Assembly (NCBI RefSeq): GCF_017810075.1
Contig: NZ_JADNYK010000010.1
Coordinates: 1 to 64,000, forward strand
DNA from: Pseudozobellia sp. WGM2
GTDB taxonomy: Bacteria; Bacteroidota; Bacteroidia; Flavobacteriales; Flavobacteriaceae
Length of the DNA stretch: 64,000 nt
Reading direction: 5' to 3'
Numbering within the stretch: the first letter of the stretch is position 1; each line of letters opens with the position of its first letter. The position numbers and the translations under genes are program-made. Positions 34,901 to 42,985 of the stretch are shown piece after piece. The notes below the pieces were generated by a model. The model did not search any database and was not told where the DNA came from. It saw only the letters and a program-made list of their open reading frames with translations.

Positions 34901-35360
34901 CCTTTTCTCCATCGAGGGAAACATAGCTTTTTGTAGCTGAAATTTGCCTGTCGAATTCTGAGGCCGAAACTGAAATTTTTTCGTTGTTGGCAAACCTTTT
35001 TGCAGTTTCTTTGACTACTGCAAAAGCCACCGGTAATATTTCGTTCAGAGTTTTTTCGGTGATAGCATAAGCTTCTTCTCTAAGCTTGTCTATTTCGGCA
35101 TAAGTTTCTTCATTTTTGTCAATATCGGTCGAAGTTTTAACTTCTTCTTCCAATGACTCTATTTTAGCAGTAATTTCGCTGATGTCTTCTGCAATCTTCA
35201 ATTTAAAGGTGTTGGTCTTATCCCGAAGTTCGTCATTGCTTAAACCTTCTAGCTGGCTTTCAAAAGATTTAATCTGTTTTACAAGAGGTTGAAGTTCTTT
35301 GACGTCTTTCTCTGACTTATCGCCAACGAATACCTTTAATACTGAATTTAAAAAACTCAT
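31998..35360 (-). CDS. secA: Preprotein translocase motor SecA
   Basis: The 1120-residue protein is the ATPase that pushes unfolded precursors through SecYEG. Seen: Walker A [9 protein letters not shown] (about residue 190), the DEAD-like [43 protein letters not shown] and [12 protein letters not shown]. It is longer than the E. coli protein, which is normal in Flavobacteriaceae through insertions in the first half. The C-terminus ends [14 protein letters not shown] and has no CxCxSGx(6)CH zinc motif, so interaction with SecB through that motif is not expected. A 9-bp hairpin lies in its leader. Confidence 0.97.
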   Translation of the reverse strand: [1120 protein letters not shown]

Positions 35361-35380
35361 GCTGTTTTTTTTATAATTGA

Positions 35381-35405
35381 AACATCATTTGACACCAATG
35401 ATGTT
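35381..35405 (-). promoter_or_regulatory. Hairpin in the secA leader
   Basis: AACATCATT (35381-35389) and AATGATGTT (35397-35405) form a perfect 9-bp inverted repeat with a 7-nt loop. It ends about 20 nt upstream of the secA ATG. A TAATTTTG -7-like element at 35490-35483 on the minus strand could start a transcript that includes it, but the -33 there is poor. Otherwise 35361-35653 holds no gene that I can see. Confidence 0.45.
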
Positions 35406-35607
35406 ATATTTTCTTTTACTGTTTCAAGACTTCAAAAGGTGTTCCAGTAATACTTTTTACTGTAAAACAACTTATTGACTGCCAAAATTACAGAGAACTA
35501 AACAATGGTCGTTATAATCAGGGGCGAATTTAACACTTTGCCGCGTAAGATTATCTATTTTTCTTGCGCGAGAAGAATAGAGGGGGTTAAATTATAAAGG
35601 AGAACAA

Positions 35608-35630
35608 AAAAAGCCCCTGATGGGGCTTTT
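35608..35630 (-). terminator. Terminator of the DUF2795 gene
   Basis: AAAAGCCCC pairs with GGGGCTTTT around TGAT; a T run follows on the minus strand. It separates the DUF2795 gene from secA. Confidence 0.85.
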
Positions 35631-35653
35631 CTAAAATAGTTTTTTGACATATA

Positions 35654-35878
35654 TCAATACTCGTCCTCATTCCAGAGGTAGTCTTCTTCAGTTGGATAAT
35701 CAGGCCAGATCTCTTCGATAGATTCGTAAATTTCCCCACCTTCCTCTTCCATGGACTGTAAGTTTTCGACGACCTCTAAGGGCGCACCCGTACGAATAGA
35801 GTAATCAATCAATTCGTCTTTCGTCGCCGGCCATGGTGCATCACTCAAATAAGATGCTAGTTCTAATGTCCAATACAT
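35654..35878 (-). CDS. DUF2795 domain protein
   Basis: The 74-residue acidic protein matches DUF2795, small proteins of unknown role in many bacteria. Seen: the LASYLSDAPWPATKDELIDY segment followed by a short helix (PLEVVENLQSM) and an acidic tail (YPTEEDYLWNEDEY). It has no signal peptide. It forms its own unit, with a strong promoter and a terminator on each side, which suggests steady expression. Confidence 0.85.
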   Translation of the reverse strand: MYWTLELASYLSDAPWPATKDELIDYSIRTGAPLEVVENLQSMEEEGGEIYESIEEIWPDYPTEEDYLWNEDEY

Positions 35879-35904
35879 TTTTGTAAATCGGTTTTAAATT
35901 TTTG

Positions 35905-35934
35905 CAAAAATAAATTTTCTGTTTATATAGCCAA
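35905..35934 (-). promoter_or_regulatory. Bacteroidota-type promoter for the DUF2795 gene
   Basis: On the minus strand TTG (35934-35932), 19 bp, then TATTTTTG (35912-35905). Both elements match the consensus; the leader would be about 20 nt. Confidence 0.65.
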
Positions 35935-36071
35935 GGATAAATGGCTAATTTATCAGCATTATTTTTGTTTTAATAGTTTGATAACGAAGAATTAATCAAA
36001 TTATTAGAGAATTGCAAATAATTACCCTTCTTTATTCCTTAACCATGATTTAGATACTAATTCTGAGGTTT

Positions 36072-36635
36072 TTAAGGAATCCATTTGACTTCTTCTACAT
36101 TCAATTCTTGTGACAATTTTCGTGCCAGTACAAAAAGGTAGTCGGAAAGTCTATTCAAAAATGACAAGATCAAGATATTAAATGACTCCTTTTCGTGAAG
36201 GAGGGTACAAATGCGTTCTGCCCTTCTACAGACTGTGCGGGCCAGGTGACAGTATGACACTGTAGTGTGCCCACCCGGAAGGATAAAATGGGTCATCGGT
36301 GCAAGTGATTCGTTCATGGTATCGATTTCATTTTCTATAGATTCAATGATATCGTTGTTTAAATCTGGGAGATTTAATCTCTTTTTTCCGTTTTTTAGCA
36401 CGGCTTTATCGGGATCGGTGGCCAATACGGCACTAATATCGAAAAGTTGTTTTTGTAACCCGCTGATGAAAATTCTATGGGTTTCAGCTATATCTTGATC
36501 TCGAATAAGGCCTAGCCAAGAATTAAGTTCATCTAATGTGCCATAACTTTCAATACGAATATGGTGTTTTTTGACTCTTGTACCGCCAATTAAGGCGGTT
36601 GTGCCCTTATCACCTGTTTTTGTATATATTTTCAT
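36072..36635 (-). CDS. Cob(I)alamin adenosyltransferase, PduO type
   Basis: The 187-residue enzyme transfers adenosyl from ATP to cob(I)alamin, making the coenzyme B12 used by methylmalonyl-CoA mutase. Seen: the ATP-binding N-terminus TKTGDKGTTALIGG, then RIESYGTLDELNSWLG, and later CHLARTVCRRAERI and LNRLSDYLFVLAR, all family landmarks. It pairs logically with MeaB at 9809 though the genes are 25 kb apart. A small membrane protein gene lies 60 bp upstream on the same strand. Confidence 0.92.
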   Translation of the reverse strand: MKIYTKTGDKGTTALIGGTRVKKHHIRIESYGTLDELNSWLGLIRDQDIAETHRIFISGLQKQLFDISAVLATDPDKAVLKNGKKRLNLPDLNNDIIESIENEIDTMNESLAPMTHFILPGGHTTVSYCHLARTVCRRAERICTLLHEKESFNILILSFLNRLSDYLFVLARKLSQELNVEEVKWIP

Positions 36636-36695
36636 AAGTAATGACTTGCGCCTTCGGGTTTGCCAAGCGGGTAAATTATTGATTCATTTAAAAGG

Positions 36696-36857
36696 CTATA
36701 TAGTATCATCCTCATTTTTCGACTTTCGTTTTCTTTGGTGGCCATCGAGGAATTTTCTCGTCTTTCTGTTTCTAGATTGTCTTCTATTGGTCATCGTAAT
36801 AAACAAGTATATAACTACAACTACTCCTAAAACGATATAAATGGTATTTTCTCCCAT
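36696..36857 (-). CDS. 53-residue single-pass membrane protein with basic tail
   Basis: ATG at 36857, TAG at 36698-36696. The product has one hydrophobic helix near the N-terminus (TIYIVLGVVVVIYLFITM) and a very basic cytosolic tail (NRRQSRNRKTRKFLDGHQRK), ending in an acidic NEDDTI. The positive-inside rule places the N-terminus outside. It sits between the adenosyltransferase and the methyltransferase-like gene on the same strand. Small proteins of this build are common in Flavobacteriaceae; function unknown. Confidence 0.6.
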   Translation of the reverse strand: MGENTIYIVLGVVVVIYLFITMTNRRQSRNRKTRKFLDGHQRKRKSKNEDDTI

Positions 36858-36886
36858 AATTTAGAAATTAGTTTAAAGTTAGCAGT

Positions 36887-37387
36887 TTAAACTCGAATCT
36901 TGAAATGCTCTTTTTCTTGTTCTTTCCTAAAGAAAACGGCGCCACAGTAAAACATATCAATGGTAACTGAAACCCTATTATTATTTTTTAAGTCGTTCCA
37001 GATATTTTTATGTTCAGCATCTAAATAAATATTATCTATTAGTAAAATGCAATCGTTGCTTATCGAATTGGTGGATGAGAATATTTGAGTTAATAAGCGC
37101 TTTTCTGGCTTTTTCAAAAATATCAAATCTGCTTTACTTTCAATGATATTAACTTTTGGATAATGTTCTTTAATCATCTGAGATATCGCCTCACTATCAT
37201 TAGTTCGAACTCTTTCAACGTTGAAATAATCGATACTTTTTAATAGTATGTTGAGGGTCTTTCTTTTGTGAAAGCGACTTTTGGTATACAGACATTTCGT
37301 TAGGTAAGAATAGACGAAAGGGGAGTGTACACCATGTTGATTGGTTGCTTTCAATAGAAATTTCACATGTTGAAAAAACTTGTACAA
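36887..37387 (-). CDS. Methyltransferase-like protein lacking the SAM-binding core
   Basis: The N-terminus (KFLLKATNQHGVHSPFVYSY) and the C-terminus (DMFYCGAVFFRKEQEKEHFK) look like a Bacteroidota family of class I SAM methyltransferases that, as I recall it, is about 230 residues long. This product is only 166 residues, and I find no glycine-rich motif I between the ends; the middle (about 50-110) seems shortened and rewritten. The frame is intact, with a TTG start 11 bp after the ABC-F stop. It may be a catalytically dead remnant or a new function. The family match is from memory and needs a search. Confidence 0.6.
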   Translation of the reverse strand: MYKFFQHVKFLLKATNQHGVHSPFVYSYLTKCLYTKSRFHKRKTLNILLKSIDYFNVERVRTNDSEAISQMIKEHYPKVNIIESKADLIFLKKPEKRLLTQIFSSTNSISNDCILLIDNIYLDAEHKNIWNDLKNNNRVSVTIDMFYCGAVFFRKEQEKEHFKIRV

Positions 37388-37398
37388 AACGTATTTGT

Positions 37399-39276
37399 TT
37401 ACTCTTCTAACATGGCTGACAGTTCAAACCATCTTTCAGTTTTTTTATCGATTGTATCGATTACTTCTTGTAGTTTAATAGATAACAGATCTATTTCTTC
37501 ACCAGAAAGCGAAGAGTCTGCAAATTGCTGTTGCAAATCGATTTTACGCTTCTCTAGATTTTGAATTTCTTTCTCGAGGTTACGATACTCTTTTTGTTCT
37601 AAGTAGGAGAGAGAAGCTTTGGTGTTTTTGGAGTGATTTTCAGGAGTCTTAGTACTTTTCTCAGTGGCCGCTTTTTCTTCGCGCTCTTCTATGACCTTGC
37701 TGTCTTCATAAGCCCTGAAATCAGAATAGTTGCCTGGAAAATCTTCAACCACCGCATCTCCTCTGAATACAAAGAGGTGGTCTACGATTTTATCCATAAA
37801 ATATCGGTCATGGGAAACGACGAGCAAACAACCTGGAAAATCCAACAAAAAGCTCTCTAGCACATTAAGGGTAACAATGTCAAGGTCGTTAGTAGGCTCA
37901 TCGAGAATCAAAAAGTTAGGATTCTGTATCAAAATAGTACATAAATAAAGTCTCTTGCGCTCACCACCGCTAAGCTTATCTACAAAATCGTATTGTTTTT
38001 TCCGGTCAAAAAGAAAACGCTCTAAAAGTTGTTGTGCAGATATTTGTTTTCCTTTTTTTAGCGGAATGAAATCACCAACATCCCTAATGACATCAATAAC
38101 TTTTTGCCCTTCTTTAATATTGATACCCTTTTGGGTATAATAGCCAAACTTTATAGTATCGCCAACGACAACCTTACCGGCGTCTGGCTGGTCGCTACCT
38201 GATAAAATATTTAAGAATGTTGATTTTCCGGTCCCGTTTTTACCGATAATTCCTATTCGCTCACCTTTGGTGAAGCTGTAATCAAATTTATCTAGTATGG
38301 GTTTTTCAGGATAGGACTTGGTGATTTTATGCAGCTCAATGATTTTACTGCCCATACGCTCCATGTTGATCTCTAGCTGAACTTCATGTTCTTTTCGGCG
38401 TTGGCTAGCTTTTTCTTTAATGGCGCTAAAGTCATCTATACGCGATTTTGATTTGGTAGTTCGCGCCTTGGGTTGCCTGCGCATCCAGTCCAATTCTTTT
38501 TTGAATAATCTTTGCGATTTATGGTGTTCAACGGCTTCTTGTTCTATACGGGCCTCCTTCTTTTCTAAGTAATACGAATAACTGCCCTTGTAAGGGTAGA
38601 GCTGGCCATTATCAAGTTCTAATATTTCGTTACATACCCTTTCTAGAAAATAACGATCATGGGTTACCATGAACAAACTCATATTTTCTTTTGCAAAATA
38701 CTCTTCCAACCATTCGATCATTTCTAGATCTAAGTGGTTGGTCGGCTCATCTAAGACCAAGAGGTCGGGCTTATTGATTAGGGCATCTGCCAAGGCTAAA
38801 CGTTTTTTTTGCCCCCCGGATAACAAGCCGACCTTTGCGTCTAAATTATCAAGCTTTAACTTAAAAAGAATTTGCTTGTAAAGGGTTTCGAAATCCCAGG
38901 CATTGAAACGCTCCATGGCCTCAAAAGCAGTTTGGTAACTATCGGCATCTTCTGGGTTTTGAAGCGCTCTTTCATAATTGTGAATTACTTTGAGTATTTC
39001 ATTGTCAGAAGCGAAAATAGTTTCTTCAACCGTGAGTTTTGGGTCTAAATCCGGCTCTTGATCAAGAAACGAAACCCGAATATCTTTTCTGTAATTGACC
39101 TGACCTGAATCAGCGGAATCTTGACCTGACATGATATTTAATATCGATGTTTTTCCGGTTCCATTTTTAGCGATCAAGGCAATTTTTTGCCCTTTATTGA
39201 TACCAAAAGAAAGGTTTTCGAAGAGCACACGCTCCCCATATGATTTTGATATATTTTCTACGGTCAGTAAATTCAT
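37399..39276 (-). CDS. ABC-F family ATPase (Uup-like)
   Basis: The 625-residue soluble protein has two ABC domains. The first has Walker A AKNGTGKTS, LSGGQKKRLALADAL and LVLDEPTNHLD; the second has GKNGTGKSTFL, LSGGERKRLYLC and LILDEPTNDLD. A linker of about 80 residues joins them (WMRRQPKARTTKSKSRID is typical of Uup), and a C-terminal coiled coil follows (about 555-625). ABC-F proteins bind the ribosome; Uup also affects DNA-branch stability in E. coli. It is 3 bp downstream of the DUF4105 gene, probably in one transcript. Confidence 0.92.
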   Translation of the reverse strand: MNLLTVENISKSYGERVLFENLSFGINKGQKIALIAKNGTGKTSILNIMSGQDSADSGQVNYRKDIRVSFLDQEPDLDPKLTVEETIFASDNEILKVIHNYERALQNPEDADSYQTAFEAMERFNAWDFETLYKQILFKLKLDNLDAKVGLLSGGQKKRLALADALINKPDLLVLDEPTNHLDLEMIEWLEEYFAKENMSLFMVTHDRYFLERVCNEILELDNGQLYPYKGSYSYYLEKKEARIEQEAVEHHKSQRLFKKELDWMRRQPKARTTKSKSRIDDFSAIKEKASQRRKEHEVQLEINMERMGSKIIELHKITKSYPEKPILDKFDYSFTKGERIGIIGKNGTGKSTFLNILSGSDQPDAGKVVVGDTIKFGYYTQKGINIKEGQKVIDVIRDVGDFIPLKKGKQISAQQLLERFLFDRKKQYDFVDKLSGGERKRLYLCTILIQNPNFLILDEPTNDLDIVTLNVLESFLLDFPGCLLVVSHDRYFMDKIVDHLFVFRGDAVVEDFPGNYSDFRAYEDSKVIEEREEKAATEKSTKTPENHSKNTKASLSYLEQKEYRNLEKEIQNLEKRKIDLQQQFADSSLSGEEIDLLSIKLQEVIDTIDKKTERWFELSAMLEE

Positions 39277-39279
39277 TGG

Positions 39280-40458
39280 TTAAGTAAGTTTAGGTTTTTG
39301 ATAAGACCAGAATAAGAAGAAGTACCGAATGGCCAATGCTAACCAAACCAATATTATCAATGGTGAAAAGATTTGAATATGAAAAAGATATATTAAAGCG
39401 GAAACTGTTATAAGACCTAAAGAAAATAAGGCATATCGAGCCACCCAATTGGGCCCACGTTTTCTTGCTACTATGAAAGCTACTATTATATGAAACGGAA
39501 AGGCCCAAATTAAATTGAAATTACTGGCAGTCTCAGTATGATCTGTCAAAAACCACAGAAATATAATTACCAACCCGATAATCCCAGGAATAAAAAACAG
39601 CATGAAATCTAACCAGCGCCTTCTTGTATTATTTCTAAAGTCTATGAAAGTTAGGGCTAGAACCATAATCAAAAATAAGGTGAGCCAAAATGCTGGAGAT
39701 AGAAAAAAACTATCTGATGATGACGACTTTCTAACCTCATAAAGAGGTGTTTCCTCTTTGGTGAGGGCTTGATTATCTAGACTCGTGACGCTCAACTGCT
39801 TCATGTTGTAAGCGGGCAGAAACATATGTTCTTTAGCGGTAGCCACATCATCGATGACAGAACCCAAGGCTAAATCGATACCGAAACCAAGCCAACTGTT
39901 GATCGGTACATTTTGTCGAATGAGTTCTCGATGTGTGAATAACTTGTCTAAATAGTTTTCATTAAAGCGTAGCTTACCTCCGTAAGTTTCCTGAAGAACA
40001 TCCCAAATCTTTGTAGAGCAGTTATTGAAGAAGAAATCGTATTTATAATCGCGGTTCTCGGGTAGATAATTATTTTCAAGGTAATCGAAAAGCTCTTGTC
40101 TTTGTGTTATCGATAGGTCAAGAACCTGCTCTTTGACCCAACGATTTTCTTCTTCGTAGCTCAATAAAAAATAAGGAAAACTCTGTCTGGCCAGGGTGTA
40201 ATCTAATTTGCCACGAGCAAATTTTAACGTAAAGTTCGGGGTAGTAAAATCAAAGGTGCCATAATTGTAGACCACATCTATGCCTTGAGAACTATCGTTT
40301 ACCCTAAAGGCGCTGTGGCCAAAAGCAGAATATATCTGGTCTCCAGGGCCACAGGTGATGATGCTTATTTTAGATTGCGGGGTCAGTGTCACCTCTTGTG
40401 AATAACCTAAAAAACATGTTGCGGCAATTAGAATAAATAATCCCTTTTTCAATAGCAT
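39280..40458 (-). CDS. DUF4105 membrane protein
   Basis: The 392-residue protein has a signal peptide and an extracytoplasmic DUF4105 domain (about 25-200), with GPGDQIYSAFGHSAFRV, YNYGTFDF and FFFNNCSTKIWDVL. These bring a His and a Cys/Asn-rich NNCST that resemble NlpC-like peptidase arrangements. Four or five helices follow (about 250-390). It is a Bacteroidota-specific family of unknown function. It is transcribed with the ABC-F gene. Confidence 0.85.
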   Translation of the reverse strand: MLLKKGLFILIAATCFLGYSQEVTLTPQSKISIITCGPGDQIYSAFGHSAFRVNDSSQGIDVVYNYGTFDFTTPNFTLKFARGKLDYTLARQSFPYFLLSYEEENRWVKEQVLDLSITQRQELFDYLENNYLPENRDYKYDFFFNNCSTKIWDVLQETYGGKLRFNENYLDKLFTHRELIRQNVPINSWLGFGIDLALGSVIDDVATAKEHMFLPAYNMKQLSVTSLDNQALTKEETPLYEVRKSSSSDSFFLSPAFWLTLFLIMVLALTFIDFRNNTRRRWLDFMLFFIPGIIGLVIIFLWFLTDHTETASNFNLIWAFPFHIIVAFIVARKRGPNWVARYALFSLGLITVSALIYLFHIQIFSPLIILVWLALAIRYFFLFWSYQKPKLT

Positions 40459-40561
40459 TCTTGACTTTTACTATAATTAGCAGGGCAAATATCCGAATAA
40501 AATATGGTCTGACATGATTGAAAATAAATTGTCTTACTTTTACTGAAATCAAAGCTTTCGA

Positions 40562-41314
40562 ATGAAGAAATTTATACCAAACCTGATTACACTATTAAAT
40601 GTTTTTTGTGGTTGTGTCGCAGCCGTATTTGCTGTGTTAAATCACTTGGAAATGGCTGCTATATTTGTGTTTTTGGGTATTTTTTTCGATTTTTTTGATG
40701 GACTTGCCGCCCGGCTGCTTAATGTACAAAGCGAGTTGGGGGTTCAGTTAGACTCATTGGCTGATATGATTACGAGCGGACTAGTGCCCGGTATCGTTAT
40801 GTATCAATTGCTAGGAATGTCGATGACCGGAGGTTGGAATGCAGGTATGGAGTCGACCGACACCTCGAGTATATCTGCTGTTCTACAACCATTGCCATTG
40901 TTGGGCTTTATAATTACCATGGCTTCTGCTTACAGATTGGCAAAATTTAATATAGATGAAAATCAAGTGTCTTCGTTCATCGGTTTGCCTACTCCCGCGA
41001 ACACACTTTTGATACTTTCACTTCCGTTAATTCTCTTTAACAACAATAATGATATTTTGAACGATATTATTCTTAATCAGTGGTTCTTAATAGGTCTAAC
41101 TTTCTTAAGCGCATACCTACTTAATTCGAATATTGAACTTTTCGCCTTAAAATTTAAAAACTGGGGTTTTAAAGACAACGCAGTACGTTACGTCTTCATT
41201 ATTGTCAGTCTGGTATCGTTGGTTACACTTGGCTTCTTGGCGATACCTTTTATAATTCTGTTTTATATTTTGATTTCGATAGGGGTAAGGGTAACAGGGC
41301 AGAAAGCAGATTAA
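40562..41314 (+). CDS. pssA: CDP-diacylglycerol-serine O-phosphatidyltransferase
   Basis: The 250-residue membrane enzyme transfers phosphatidyl from CDP-DAG to an alcohol, most likely serine, feeding phosphatidylethanolamine synthesis. The full CDP-alcohol motif is seen: Asp43, Asp46, Gly47, Ala50, Arg51, Gly60, Asp64 and Asp68. About seven helices span it. The length and the start MKKFIPNLITLLN are typical of the PssA branch in Bacteroidota. Its stop interlocks with that of lptB (positions 41311-41314). Confidence 0.9.
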   Translation: MKKFIPNLITLLNVFCGCVAAVFAVLNHLEMAAIFVFLGIFFDFFDGLAARLLNVQSELGVQLDSLADMITSGLVPGIVMYQLLGMSMTGGWNAGMESTDTSSISAVLQPLPLLGFIITMASAYRLAKFNIDENQVSSFIGLPTPANTLLILSLPLILFNNNNDILNDIILNQWFLIGLTFLSAYLLNSNIELFALKFKNWGFKDNAVRYVFIIVSLVSLVTLGFLAIPFIILFYILISIGVRVTGQKAD

Positions 41315-42051
41315 AAATCAAGTTTTTTCTTTCTTAGTTCGAAATTCTGACCTAAATAAACCTTTCTTACCATTTCATCGGCCGCCAAGTCTTCCGGAAG
41401 CCCCGACTTTAAGATTCCACCTTCGAACATAAGGTATGAGCGTTCGGTAATGGCCAAGGTTTCTTGTACGTTATGATCGGTTATAAGAATACCAATGTTT
41501 TTATTTTTTAATTGAGCTACGATACGTTGAATATCTTCAACCGCCACAGGGTCTACACCAGCAAAAGGTTCATCTAATAAAATGAATTTCGGGTCAGTGG
41601 CCAATGCCCGTGCTATTTCAGTACGACGTCTTTCCCCACCTGAAAGCAGGTCTCCACGACTCTTTCGAATATGGCCAAGGCTAAACTCATCGATCAGTGA
41701 CTCCATCTTCATCAACTGTTCTTTTTTACTGAGCTTCGTTAGTTGTAGCACACTTAAAATGTTCTTCTCTATGCTTAATTTTCTAAAAACGGAAGCTTCT
41801 TGCGCTAGGTACCCAATACCATTTTGGGCCCTTTTATACATCGGGTAGTTGGTGATTTCTGTTCCGTCAAGAAAAATTTTACCACCATTTGGTTTAACCA
41901 GACCGACAATCATGTAGAATGAAGTTGTTTTTCCTGCACCGTTCGGGCCCAAAAGACCAATGATTTCCCCTTGATTGACTTCAAGTGAAATACCCTTGAC
42001 CACCTTTCGGCCTCGATAAGATTTCATTATATTTTCAGCGCGCAACTTCAT
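41311..42051 (-). CDS. lptB: LPS export ABC transporter ATPase LptB
   Basis: The 246-residue ATPase powers the LptBFG complex that extracts LPS from the inner membrane. Seen: Walker A GPNGAGKTT, FRKLSIEKNIL, the signature LLSGGERRRTEIARAL and Walker B FILLDEPFAGVDP, which is the LptB-specific form, then LITDHNVQETL. It is downstream of tatC and kdsD on the same strand, with a 91-bp gap. This grouping with kdsD (Kdo synthesis) supports an LPS role. Confidence 0.95.
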   Translation of the reverse strand: MKLRAENIMKSYRGRKVVKGISLEVNQGEIIGLLGPNGAGKTTSFYMIVGLVKPNGGKIFLDGTEITNYPMYKRAQNGIGYLAQEASVFRKLSIEKNILSVLQLTKLSKKEQLMKMESLIDEFSLGHIRKSRGDLLSGGERRRTEIARALATDPKFILLDEPFAGVDPVAVEDIQRIVAQLKNKNIGILITDHNVQETLAITERSYLMFEGGILKSGLPEDLAADEMVRKVYLGQNFELRKKKLDF

Positions 42052-42142
42052 AAAAACAGTTACTTTTTGTCAGTAAATTTACTTTCAGTAGGGTGTCAAA
42101 GTAACGGTAAACTTTTGGCATACCCTTGGGTTTACATTTTCT

Positions 42143-42985
42143 TTAACCCTTTTTTCTCAGTTTTTGCTCTTTTTTAGCTTCCTTTCGCAAAACAAATCCG
42201 GAAATATAGATGCTCACCTGATACAATATTATTACAGGTACGGCAACTATAATTTGGCTTGTTACATCCGGAGGAGTGATGACCGCGGAAAGTATCAACA
42301 CGACCACTAGGGCGATTTTTCGATATTTTTTGAGGATTTCAGGGGTGACAATGCCGACCTTAGTCAAAAAGAAAATGATTATCGGCAGTTCGAACAACAC
42401 ACCGCAGGCAATGACGGCAGTTCTTACCGTGCCAATATAAGAATCGATATCAAATTCGTTGAGTATAAGTTCACTGACTTGGTAGGTACCTAAGAAGTTA
42501 ATAGACAACGGAGCCACAACATAATATCCGAAGAGAACACCTGAGAAAAACAACAAGGATGCTATGAGAATAAAACCTCTGGAGTTCTGACGTTCCTTCT
42601 CATATAGCCCCGGACTGATAAACTTCCATATTTCGTATAGAATATATGGGAAGCCTAATATAAATCCTGCCCAAATAGACGTCCAAATATGCATGGAAAA
42701 CTGCGCCCCCATCTGCCGGCTCTGAATGCTGAAGGGAAGTTTATCGGCGCAAAAATCAGATTCAAAACCCATCCAGGTGGCAATATCACAAAATAAACGA
42801 TAGGTGGGAAAGTCCATTCTAGACGGCCCGAAGATGACCGTGTCGAAAATAAAATTTTTCATTAAAAAGGCGCCACTGCCTATGATGACCACGGCAACAA
42901 CTGACCGTATCAGGTGCCAGCGTAGTTCTTCTAAGTGATCGAGAAACGACATTTCGTCGGGGGTCTTCTTATTTTGCTTCGCCAT
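42143..42985 (-). CDS. tatC: Twin-arginine translocase subunit TatC
   Basis: The 280-residue protein has six membrane helices and recognises twin-arginine signals. Seen: the N-terminal MSFLDHLEELRWHLIRS, the conserved periplasmic PYILYEIWKFISPGLYEKER with its Glu, and the FGYYVVAPLSINFL and LITPPDVTSQ-like VITPPDVTSQII helices. Its start overlaps the kdsD stop by one base (TAATG), so they are co-translated. TatA is not in the window. Three proteins here carry Tat-like signals. Confidence 0.95.
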   Translation of the reverse strand: MAKQNKKTPDEMSFLDHLEELRWHLIRSVVAVVIIGSGAFLMKNFIFDTVIFGPSRMDFPTYRLFCDIATWMGFESDFCADKLPFSIQSRQMGAQFSMHIWTSIWAGFILGFPYILYEIWKFISPGLYEKERQNSRGFILIASLLFFSGVLFGYYVVAPLSINFLGTYQVSELILNEFDIDSYIGTVRTAVIACGVLFELPIIIFFLTKVGIVTPEILKKYRKIALVVVLILSAVITPPDVTSQIIVAVPVIILYQVSIYISGFVLRKEAKKEQKLRKKG

